From the NCBI GenBank assembly GCA_036260395.1, contig DASZZY010000217.1, positions 1 to 16,089 of the forward strand: a DNA stretch of 16,089 nucleotides, given 5' to 3'. Every line of letters begins with the position of its first letter. Within the stretch, counting starts at the first letter, position 1. This document shows, piece after piece, positions 1 to 5,885 of the stretch. This DNA is from DASZZY01 sp036260395 (GTDB lineage Bacteria > Actinomycetota > UBA4738 > CALAEC01). A program made the translations under genes and the position numbers. The notes below the pieces were generated by a model that saw only the letters and a program-made list of their open reading frames with translations, had not been told where the DNA came from and made no database searches.

Positions 1-407
1 ACGCGCTGGGCGAGGTGGTGGACGAGGACGGCGAGGTCCTGGCCGGCGCGCTTCCCGAGGAGCCGGCGGCGGCGGAGGCGCCCCCGCTCTGGCCGGACGC
101 CCCGACGCCGAACACGACGGTGGCGGTGGTCGTCACCGACGCCCGGCTGTCGAAGGAGCGGGCTCACCTACTGGCCGGCGCGGGGCACGACGGCCTTGCC
201 AGCGCCGTGAGGCCCGCGCATACAATGTTGGACGGGGACACCGTTTTCGTCCTGGCCACCGGCACGGTCGAGGCTCCCCAGCCCGTGCTCGAGCGGATGG
301 TGGAGCGTGCGGTGGCCGGGGCGGTTCGCCGGGCGGTGCGACCCGAGGCCCGGGAGCCGGACCGGCCGGGCCCGCAGCAGGAGGAGCAGGGGGAGGACCG
401 CCCGTGA
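1..407 (+). CDS. P1 family (DmpA/NylC-type) peptidase, C-terminal part; 5' end outside window
   Basis: The reading frame is open at the left edge (first full codon at base 3) and ends at TGA 405-407, so only about the last 134 residues are visible. The segment starting PNTTVAVVVTDARLSK and running to GDTVFVLATG is the typical start of the beta subunit in the DmpA/ArgJ-like (MEROPS P1/S58) fold. Such enzymes are N-terminal nucleophile hydrolases that cut themselves into two chains. In NylC the cut is Asn-Thr and the freed Thr is the nucleophile; here Asn is at 111-113 and Thr at 114-116. Members are aminopeptidases or amidases acting on D- or beta-amino acid peptides or oligoamides; the substrate here cannot be told. 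The C-terminal 30 residues are a charged, low-complexity tail rich in R, E and Q. The stop overlaps the next gene's GTG by four bases, so it is the upstream member of the operon. The family is clear; the function is not. Confidence 0.85.
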   Translation, partial: ALGEVVDEDGEVLAGALPEEPAAAEAPPLWPDAPTPNTTVAVVVTDARLSKERAHLLAGAGHDGLASAVRPAHTMLDGDTVFVLATGTVEAPQPVLERMVERAVAGAVRRAVRPEAREPDRPGPQQEEQGEDRP

Positions 408-1006
408 ACGCGATGCTCCGGGACGTGGCCGCCGAGGCCGCGGGGTGCACCAGGTGCCGCCTGTCCGCGGGCAGGACCCAGGTGGTCTTCGGCGACGGCA
501 GCCCCGACGCCGACCTCATGTTCATCGGCGAGGGCCCGGGGTTCCACGAGGACAAGCAGGGGATCCCGTTCGTCGGCGCCGCCGGCCAGCTCCTCGACCG
601 ACTCCTGCGCGAGATCGGCCTGTCGCGTGCCGAGGTGTGGATCACGAACACCGTCTTGTGCCGCCCTCCGGGGAACCGGGACCCGCTGCCCGACGAGATC
701 GAGTCCTGCAAGCCGTACCTGGTCCAGCAGATCTCGCTGGTCGACCCCCGGGTCATCGTCACGCTGGGGAACTTCGCCACGCGGTTCATGTTGGGCCGCC
801 CCGTGGCCATCTCGCGGGTCCGGGGGCAGCGGCAGGTCGTCGGCGGGCGGCTGGTGATCCCCACGTTCCACCCCGCGGCTGTGCTCCACGGCGGCGGCGA
901 CGCCAGCGCCCCGATGCGGGCGCTCCGCGAGGACTTCGCCACGATCCGGGCCGCGCTCGACGAGGCGGCGCCGGCCGTCCCGCAGGAGCAGCTGGGCCTG
1001 TTCTGA
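404..1006 (+). CDS. Uracil-DNA glycosylase, family 4 (4Fe-4S)
   Basis: This 200-residue protein removes uracil from DNA, usually after cytosine deamination, and starts base excision repair in the cytoplasm. Four cysteines fit the [4Fe-4S] cluster of family 4 enzymes: Cys15 and Cys18 (CTRC), Cys86 (VLCRPP) and Cys102 (ESCKPY). The uracil-pocket motif GEGPGFHED is at 42-50, and the second active-site motif, TFHPA with His156, is near the C-terminus. Length fits the short bacterial family 4 enzymes. GTG 404 is chosen because it overlaps the upstream stop (GTGA) and has a GGGAGG ribosome site at 391-396, seven bases before it. The stop TGA shares its A with the ATG of tsaE, so the two are translationally coupled. 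Putting a repair enzyme at the head of the t6A genes looks like convenience of co-expression rather than a shared pathway. Confidence 0.93.
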   Translation: MNAMLRDVAAEAAGCTRCRLSAGRTQVVFGDGSPDADLMFIGEGPGFHEDKQGIPFVGAAGQLLDRLLREIGLSRAEVWITNTVLCRPPGNRDPLPDEIESCKPYLVQQISLVDPRVIVTLGNFATRFMLGRPVAISRVRGQRQVVGGRLVIPTFHPAAVLHGGGDASAPMRALREDFATIRAALDEAAPAVPQEQLGLF

Positions 1007-1500
1007 TGCCCGCCGGGCCGCTGTCGCTCGTGAGCCGCTCCCCCGAGGAGACCCGCGAGCTGGGCGCGGCGCTCGGAGCGGCGCTCCGCCCGGGCGACCT
1101 GGTGAGCCTCACCGGCGACCTGGGGGCGGGCAAGACGGCGCTGGTCCAGGGGGCGGCCCGGGCCCTCGGCGTCGAGGAGCCGGTGGCCTCGCCGACGTTC
1201 GTCCTGGTGCGCGAGTACCGGGGCCGGCTCCCGGTCTACCACGTCGACGTCTACCGCCTCGATCGCCTCCAGGAGGTCCGGGACCTGGGCTGGGAGGACA
1301 TGCTCGACGGCGGCGGCGTGGTCTTCGTCGAGTGGGGGAGCGCGATCGGGCCGCTGCTGCCGCCGACGTACCTGGAGGTGTCGCTGACGGTCCCCGACGC
1401 CGACGAGACCCGGCACCTGGAGGTCCGCGGCCGGGGTGCCGGGTGGTCGGGACGGTGGGAGCAGGTCGCCGACCGGCTGCAGCCGTGGGGGGCGGCCTGA
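1006..1500 (+). CDS. tsaE: tRNA t6A biosynthesis ATPase TsaE
   Basis: TsaE is the small P-loop ATPase that works with TsaB and TsaD to transfer threonylcarbamoyl from TC-AMP to A37 of tRNAs reading ANN codons. The 164-residue protein has the Walker A loop GDLGAGKT at 37-44, the SPTFVLVREY segment at 62-71, HVDVYRL at 79-85 (metal-binding Asp81) and the VEWG motif near 108-111, all in the family order. The extra 25 or so residues after the core are basic and poorly conserved in such proteins. ATG 1006 uses the last base of the preceding stop, and its own stop shares an A with the ATG of tsaB, so the three genes are coupled without gaps. The first recognisable family residues begin right after this start, which supports it. 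Confidence 0.95.
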   Translation: MPAGPLSLVSRSPEETRELGAALGAALRPGDLVSLTGDLGAGKTALVQGAARALGVEEPVASPTFVLVREYRGRLPVYHVDVYRLDRLQEVRDLGWEDMLDGGGVVFVEWGSAIGPLLPPTYLEVSLTVPDADETRHLEVRGRGAGWSGRWEQVADRLQPWGAA

Positions 1501-2204
1501 TGCTGGTCCTGGCCATCGAGACGTCCACCCCGCAGACGACCGTGGCGCTGGGCACCGAGCAGGGGGTGCTGGGCTCGGTCCTGCTGTCGTGGGCGAAGGG
1601 ACACTCCGAGATCGTGATCCCGGCCGTCCGCACCCTCCTGGACTGGACGGAGGTCGACCTCCGGCGGGTGGCCGGGGTGGCGGTCGGGCTCGGCCCGGGG
1701 CTGTTCACCGGGCTCCGCGTCGGCGTGTCGACCGCCCGGGCCCTGGCCCAGGTCCTCCGGGTGCCCATCGTCGGCGTGCCGTCGCTCGATGTGCTGGCCT
1801 TCGCGGCCCGGCACTCGCGATACCGCATCGCCGCGGTGACCGACGCCAAGCGAGGCGAGGTGTTCTACGCGTTCTACCGGCCGGTCCCCGGCGGCGTGGC
1901 GCGGGAGAGCGACTACCTGGTCGGCCGGCCGGAGCGCCTGGTCGCCGAGCTGGAGGCCACCCGGGAGGAGACCCTGCTGACCGGCGGCGGCGCCCTGCTG
2001 TACCGTCGGGTCCTAGAGGAGGCGGCCCCGGCCGTGGAGTTCGGCTCGGTCTCGAGCGCCTTCCCGCTCGCGGTGTCGCTGCTGGAGCTGTCCCTGCCGC
2101 GGTTCTACCGGGAGGAGACCTCGAGGCCCGAGGCCGTGGTTCCCTACTACGTGAGGAAGTCGGATGCGGAGATCAATTGGGCTCGAGCAGCCCGAAGCGC
2201 CTGA
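1500..2204 (+). CDS. tsaB: tRNA t6A biosynthesis protein TsaB
   Basis: TsaB is the inactive ASKHA-fold (actin-like) paralogue of TsaD that pairs with it as the scaffold of the t6A-transferring complex. The 234-residue product opens with MLVLAIETSTPQTTVAL, the phosphate-1 region of the fold, and has the conserved GLGPGLFTGLRVGVSTARALA stretch (about residues 63-83), followed by a DAKRGEVFYAFY strand-loop. There is no equivalent of the two metal-binding histidines of TsaD, as expected for TsaB. ATG 1500 follows a G-rich run (GGGGGGCGG) usable as a ribosome site and overlaps the tsaE stop by one base. The last 41 bases overlap the rimI start region. Same operon as tsaE, rimI and tsaD. Confidence 0.94.
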   Translation: MLVLAIETSTPQTTVALGTEQGVLGSVLLSWAKGHSEIVIPAVRTLLDWTEVDLRRVAGVAVGLGPGLFTGLRVGVSTARALAQVLRVPIVGVPSLDVLAFAARHSRYRIAAVTDAKRGEVFYAFYRPVPGGVARESDYLVGRPERLVAELEATREETLLTGGGALLYRRVLEEAAPAVEFGSVSSAFPLAVSLLELSLPRFYREETSRPEAVVPYYVRKSDAEINWARAARSA

Positions 2205-2715
2205 CGTCGAGATCACGCCGATGCGCCGCCGCCACCTCCGCGGCGTGATGGCCATCGAGCGCCAGGTGTACCCGCGCCCGTGGAGCCCCAGCCTGTTCGT
2301 CTCCGAGATGAGCGCCGGGCACAACCGCCGGTACCTGGTGGCCGTGGCGAGCCGGGACGTGGTCGGCTACGGCGGCGTGGTCTCCTACGGCGACGAGGCC
2401 CACATCACGACGATCGCCGTCCACCCGGACCACCACCGCCGGAAGATCGGCACCCGCCTGCTCTACGAGCTAGTCAGCGGGGCCCAGGCGATGGGCGCCC
2501 AGGCCGTGTCGCTCGAGGTGCGGGTGACGAACTGGGGCGCGCAGCGGATGTACGCTCGGTTCGGGTTCCGGCCCGTCGGCGTGCGGAAGGGCTATTACCA
2601 GGAGACCGGCGAGGACGCCGTCGTGATGTGGACCGACGACATCCGCACGCCGGAGTACCGGCGCCTGCTCGGCCGGATCATCTCCTCGGTGCCCGAGGGG
2701 GTCCGGCCGCGGTGA
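2164..2715 (+). CDS. rimI: Ribosomal protein S18-alanine N-acetyltransferase RimI
   Basis: This 183-residue GNAT-fold enzyme acetylates the N-terminal alanine of ribosomal protein S18, and possibly other proteins. The GNAT core begins at VEITPM (15-20), has the strand ITTIAVHPD (81-89), the acetyl-CoA loop HRRKIGTRLL (91-100) and the RimI segment LEVRVTNWGAQRMYARFGF. Glu118 and Tyr130 sit twelve residues apart, like the catalytic Glu103 and Tyr115 of the Salmonella enzyme. The loop departs from the usual Q/R-x-x-G-x-G/A: His replaces Gln/Arg and Lys replaces the first Gly. ATG 2164 overlaps tsaB by 41 bases but has a GAGGAAG ribosome site at 2153-2159; the next ATG (2221) would delete the first beta strand. 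The rimI position between tsaB and tsaD is standard in actinobacteria. Confidence 0.9.
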   Translation: MRRSIGLEQPEAPDVEITPMRRRHLRGVMAIERQVYPRPWSPSLFVSEMSAGHNRRYLVAVASRDVVGYGGVVSYGDEAHITTIAVHPDHHRRKIGTRLLYELVSGAQAMGAQAVSLEVRVTNWGAQRMYARFGFRPVGVRKGYYQETGEDAVVMWTDDIRTPEYRRLLGRIISSVPEGVRPR

Positions 2716-2731
2716 GGGAGGGCCGCCGCGG

Positions 2732-3730
2732 GTGAAGGTCCTGGGCATCGAGACGTCCTGCGACGAGACCGCGGCCGCGGTGGTGGAGGACGGCCTGAAG
2801 CTCCACGCCAACGTCCTGGCCAGCCAGCACGCCATCCACGACCGGTTCGGCGGCGTGGTGCCCGAGCTGGCCTCCCGGGCCCACGTGGAGCGGCTCAACC
2901 CGCTCATCGAGGAGGCCCTTCGGGTGGCCGGCTCGGACTGGCGCGATGTCGGCGCCGTGGCCGTGACCCGGGGGCCCGGCCTGGTGGGCTCGCTGCTGGT
3001 CGGCCTGGCCACCGCCAAGGCGGTGGCCCTGGCGCTCGACGTGCCGCTGATCGGCGTGAACCACCTCGAGGGCCACATCTACGCCAACTTCCTCGAGCAC
3101 GGCCCGCCCGAGCCGCCGTACGTCTGCCTCATCGTCTCGGGCGGCCACACCATGCTGGTCCACATGCCCGAGGAGCACCGCTACGAGCTGCTGGGGCAGA
3201 CGCTCGACGACGCGGCCGGGGAGGCGTTCGACAAGGTGGCCCGGTTCCTGGGGCTGCGGTACCCCGGCGGCCCGGAGGTCGACCGTCTGGCGCGGAAGGG
3301 GAACCCCGACGCGATCCGGTTCCCCCGGGCCATGGCCGGCTCGGGCGATTACGACTTCTCGCTGTCGGGGCTGAAGACCGCGGTGATCCGCCACGTCCGG
3401 GAGCAGGGCCTGGAGAACGTGGACCTGGCCGACCTGGCGGCGTCGTTCCAGGAGGCCGTGGTCGACGTCCAGGTGGCGAAGACGATGGCCGCCGCGGAGG
3501 ACCTCGGCGTGCGGACCGTGCTCCTGGGGGGCGGCGTGGTGGCCAACTCCCGGCTGCGCGACCGGATGTCGGCCGAGGCCGAGCGGCGAGGGATCCGCCT
3601 GCACTACCCGTCGCTGGAGCTCTGCACGGACAACGCCGCGATGATCGCCTCGGCGGGGTTCTTCCGGCTGGCGCGCGGCGAGCGGTCGGACTTCGACCTG
3701 GCCGCGGAGCCCGGCCTGCCGCTCCGTTGA
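2732..3730 (+). CDS. tsaD: tRNA N6-threonylcarbamoyladenosine transferase TsaD
   Basis: TsaD is the catalytic subunit that moves the threonylcarbamoyl group onto A37 of tRNA. The 332-residue product has the family landmarks: GIETSCDETAAAVV at the N-terminus, the HAIHDRFGGVVPELASRAH signature (33-51), the metal ligands His111 and His115 in NHLEGH, the SGGHT loop at 136-140, the LSGLKTA segment and the third metal ligand Asp300 in CTDNAAMIA. Length is typical of bacterial TsaD. The GTG at 2732 is preceded by GAGGGAGGG at 2714-2722, which overlaps the rimI stop, so rimI and tsaD are closely linked. The stop TGA overlaps the TTG start of the next gene by four bases. Confidence 0.96.
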   Translation: MKVLGIETSCDETAAAVVEDGLKLHANVLASQHAIHDRFGGVVPELASRAHVERLNPLIEEALRVAGSDWRDVGAVAVTRGPGLVGSLLVGLATAKAVALALDVPLIGVNHLEGHIYANFLEHGPPEPPYVCLIVSGGHTMLVHMPEEHRYELLGQTLDDAAGEAFDKVARFLGLRYPGGPEVDRLARKGNPDAIRFPRAMAGSGDYDFSLSGLKTAVIRHVREQGLENVDLADLAASFQEAVVDVQVAKTMAAAEDLGVRTVLLGGGVVANSRLRDRMSAEAERRGIRLHYPSLELCTDNAAMIASAGFFRLARGERSDFDLAAEPGLPLR

Positions 3731-4683
3731 CCGGCGATCCCGACACGATCGTCGTCACCGGCGCGGCGGGGTTCATCGGCTCGCACCTGTGCGACCGGCT
3801 GCTGGCCGAGGGGCGGCGGGTGATCGGGGTCGACGACCTCTCGACCGGCCGGATCGCGAACCTGGCCGAGGCCCGGTCCTACGGGAAGTCGTTCACGTTC
3901 GAGAACCTCGATGTCCGGGCCCCGGAGCTCCTCGCGCTGTTCGAGCGGTACCGTCCCGCGGCCGTCATGCACCTGGCGGCCCAGGCCAGCGTCAAGGTCT
4001 CGATCCAGGACCCGCTGTTCGACGCCGACGTGAACATCCTGGGGACGCTGAACGTCCTGGAGTGCGCGGCCCGGACCGAGACGGCCAAGGTGGTGTTCGC
4101 CTCCTCCGGGGGGACGATCTACGGGGAGCCCCGGCGACTCCCGGTCAAGGAGACGGCGCTGGGCGGCAGCCACCCGCTGACCGCGTACGGCCTGGGGAAG
4201 AAGGCGGCGGGGGAGTACGTCGGGCTCTACCAGCGCTTCCGGGGGATCGACGGGACGTCGCTGGCGCTGGCGAACGTGTACGGGCCGCGCCAGGACCCCC
4301 ACGGGGAGGCCGGGGCCGTGGCGATCTTCACGCAGAAGATGCTGGCCGGCGAGGGGCCGACGATCTTCGGGGACGGGAACCAGACGCGGGACTTCGTGTT
4401 CGTGTCGGATGTCGTGGATGCCTTCGCCCGCGCGCTGGAGCGGCCGATCGGGCGCCTGTACAACATCGGGACGGGGCTGGAGACCAGCGTCAACCACCTC
4501 TACCGGATGCTCGGGGACATCACCGGGTTCGCCGGCGAGCCCGGCTACGGGCCGCTCCCCTCGGGGGACCTTCGGCGCAGCGCGCTCGACTCGTCGCTGG
4601 CGGAAGCCGAGCTCGGCTGGCGCCCGTGGACCCACCTCGAGGACGGCCTCCGGGAGACGGTGGCCTACCTCAAGGGCGTCTGA
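3727..4683 (+). CDS. NAD-dependent sugar epimerase/dehydratase (GalE-like SDR)
   Basis: A 318-residue extended short-chain dehydrogenase/reductase, the class that epimerises or dehydrates nucleotide sugars using bound NAD. The NAD-binding loop TGAAGFIGS lies at 11-19, the acidic pair of VDDLSTG (Asp36-Asp37) after the second strand favours NAD over NADP, MHLAAQ is at 81-86, the active-site serine region is FASSGGTIYGEP (124-135), and Tyr154/Lys158 form the catalytic YxxxK (YGLGK). The NQTRDFVFVSDVVDA segment is typical of UDP-glucose 4-epimerase-like enzymes, but the sugar cannot be read from sequence. TTG 3727 is the only usual start before the Rossmann loop and overlaps the tsaD stop (TTGA), so translation depends on reinitiation. 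Its presence between tsaD and the groES region is unlike the Mycobacterium order. A second related epimerase is at 15132-16049. Confidence 0.9.
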   Translation: MTGDPDTIVVTGAAGFIGSHLCDRLLAEGRRVIGVDDLSTGRIANLAEARSYGKSFTFENLDVRAPELLALFERYRPAAVMHLAAQASVKVSIQDPLFDADVNILGTLNVLECAARTETAKVVFASSGGTIYGEPRRLPVKETALGGSHPLTAYGLGKKAAGEYVGLYQRFRGIDGTSLALANVYGPRQDPHGEAGAVAIFTQKMLAGEGPTIFGDGNQTRDFVFVSDVVDAFARALERPIGRLYNIGTGLETSVNHLYRMLGDITGFAGEPGYGPLPSGDLRRSALDSSLAEAELGWRPWTHLEDGLRETVAYLKGV

Positions 4684-4686
4684 GCC

Positions 4687-4718
4687 GACGGAGCGGCGCC
4701 GGGAGGCGCCGCCCCGTC
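4687..4718 (+). terminator. Stem-loop ending the t6A operon
   Basis: Five-base arms GACGG/CCGTC and eight-base arms GCGGCGCC/GGCGCCGC pair around a GGGA tetraloop (4701-4704), with one A-C mismatch between the two stems. It starts four bases after the epimerase stop and lies between convergent genes. No U-run follows on either strand, so it may stop transcription with help or protect the 3' end; it could serve both directions. Confidence 0.7.
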
Positions 4719-4730
4719 GCTGTGGTCGAC

Positions 4731-5321
4731 CTATGGGCGGTTCTGCGAGCTCGATTCGCTGGAAGGACGCGCTGGAACCGGGATGCTCACGCCGCTGCCC
4801 GTCGGAATGAACACGATGTTGAGGCTACGACCGATGATGTACGAGCCGCTCCCCACCTCGCGTGCCTGGACATCGACGCTGTGGCTGCCCGGGCTCACCT
4901 TGACGACGGCGTCGAGGCTGATGGTACCGGCGAAGATGCCCTGGTCGCAATCGGTGCTGGTCTCGAAGGCGAAAGGATCGTTGGTGACCGGCGTGCCGTC
5001 GACCCTCAGCCGGCCGAGCAGATCGTTCGACCCGACGAAGGAGCAGTCGTCCTCGACGCCGACCGAACCGGTGATCGCCAGGAAACCGCCGCTCGGGGCG
5101 TTGATGTTCTTGGAGAGGATGGTCGTGAACGTCGGCGATGTGAAGTCGTTGATGTCGTCGGTGTTGATGGCTCCGGCCGCCCTGGTGAGGAAATGGTCCT
5201 TCAGGTGCCCGAAGTCACCCAGGTGAGCGACCGCCGGCTGGATGAGCATGGCGCCCATCACGGTGCCGATCAGGATGAGGATCGTTCCGCGTACCTTTCC
5301 GAGCTTGGCTTGCTGTATCAA
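4731..5321 (-). CDS. Secreted protein of unknown function
   Basis: No named family is recognised. The 196-residue product begins with a basic stretch (QQAKLGKVRG), a hydrophobic core TILILIGTVMGAMLI (13-27) and the signal-peptidase site QPAVA before His33, so it should be exported. The mature part opens with HLGDFGHLKDHF, then a region of alternating hydrophobic and small polar residues (about 65-180) that looks like a beta-sandwich, with only two cysteines (Cys93, Cys125), possibly a disulfide. The tail is Ser/Pro-rich and lacks a membrane anchor or sorting motif. A start 36 bases further upstream (TTG 5357) exists, but TTG 5321 has an AAGGGAGG ribosome site four bases before it and puts the basic region of the signal peptide right at the N-terminus. 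Hand counts of three 60-base lines gave 67, 58 and 60% GC, below its neighbours. It stands alone between two convergent/divergent housekeeping operons. Confidence 0.75.
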   Translation of the reverse strand: MIQQAKLGKVRGTILILIGTVMGAMLIQPAVAHLGDFGHLKDHFLTRAAGAINTDDINDFTSPTFTTILSKNINAPSGGFLAITGSVGVEDDCSFVGSNDLLGRLRVDGTPVTNDPFAFETSTDCDQGIFAGTISLDAVVKVSPGSHSVDVQAREVGSGSYIIGRSLNIVFIPTGSGVSIPVPARPSSESSSQNRP

Positions 5322-5455
5322 TGTCCCTCCCTTGCGAACGGCGGGCACGACGGACAAAGGTGTGCTGGCTCGGACCCCCTTTCCCTAGAGGTATTGCGCA
5401 AGCCTGACGACGCCGGCCTCCCCGGTCAAGGGACAAGAGGGACAACCTCAGCGAC

Positions 5456-5485
5456 TTGCCGAGGGCGAGGGGGCTTCGCTAGACT
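5456..5485 (+). promoter_or_regulatory. Sigma-70-type promoter of groES-groEL
   Basis: TTGCCG (5456-5461) and TAGACT (5480-5485) are separated by 18 bases; each matches four of six consensus bases. The expected start of transcription, near 5492, falls inside the CIRCE element. Confidence 0.7.
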
Positions 5486-5486
5486 G

Positions 5487-5513
5487 TTAGCACTCAAGGC
5501 AACCGAGTGCTAA
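5487..5513. promoter_or_regulatory. CIRCE operator (HrcA binding site)
   Basis: The arms TTAGCACTC (5487-5495) and GAGTGCTAA (5505-5513) form a perfect nine-base inverted repeat with a nine-base spacer, identical to the CIRCE consensus. HrcA bound here represses groESL until heat shock. It starts one base after the -10 box and ends 15 bases before the groES ATG, so it covers the transcription start and would also sit in the 5' leader of the mRNA. Confidence 0.97.
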
Positions 5514-5528
5514 CAGAGGAGGAAGCAC

Positions 5529-5825
5529 ATGGCCAAGTTCAACCTGGAGCCGCTGGAGGACCGGGTCGTCGTCAAGCCCGGCGAAGAGGAGGAGACCACC
5601 GTCTCCGGCATCGTGATCCCCGACACGGCCAAGGAGAAGCCCCAGGAGGGCGAGGTCGTGGCGGTGGGCCCCGGCCGGTTCGAGGACGGCAAGCGCGTCC
5701 CGGTGGACGTGAAGGTCGGCGACCGGGTGCTCTACTCCAAGTACGGCGGGACCGAGGTCAAGATCGAGGGCGAGGAGTACCTCGTGCTGTCCTCGCGCGA
5801 CCTGCTGGCCGTCGTCAAGAAGTAG
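5529..5825 (+). CDS. groES: Co-chaperonin GroES (Hsp10)
   Basis: GroES is the heptameric lid that closes the GroEL chamber during ATP-driven protein folding in the cytoplasm. The 98-residue product has the full family layout: N-terminal strand LEPLEDRVVVKP, the mobile loop EEETTVSGIVIPDTAKEKPQ (about 20-38) that docks on GroEL through its Ile-Val-Ile triad, then GEVVAVGPGR, VGDRVLYSKYGGTEV and the C-terminal strand YLVLSSRDLLAVV. ATG 5529 is preceded by AGAGGAGGAAG (5515-5525). It is the first gene after the CIRCE operator and is separated from groEL by 60 bases that contain no obvious terminator. Confidence 0.98.
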   Translation: MAKFNLEPLEDRVVVKPGEEEETTVSGIVIPDTAKEKPQEGEVVAVGPGRFEDGKRVPVDVKVGDRVLYSKYGGTEVKIEGEEYLVLSSRDLLAVVKK

Positions 5826-5885
5826 CGACCGTCCAACCACCGACACGGAGCCGCGCCGCCTGAGGTCGGCCCGAGGAGGCATGCC

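Noticed and set aside
133..4635. Several long minus-strand frames opposite the t6A operon
   Set aside because: They are Pro/Arg/His-rich shadows of real genes, show no motifs and would overlap conserved proteins entirely.
5401..5429. TTGACC (5429-5424, minus strand) as -35 box of the secreted protein gene
   Set aside because: No acceptable -10 box stands 16-19 bases downstream, so no promoter is called for that gene.
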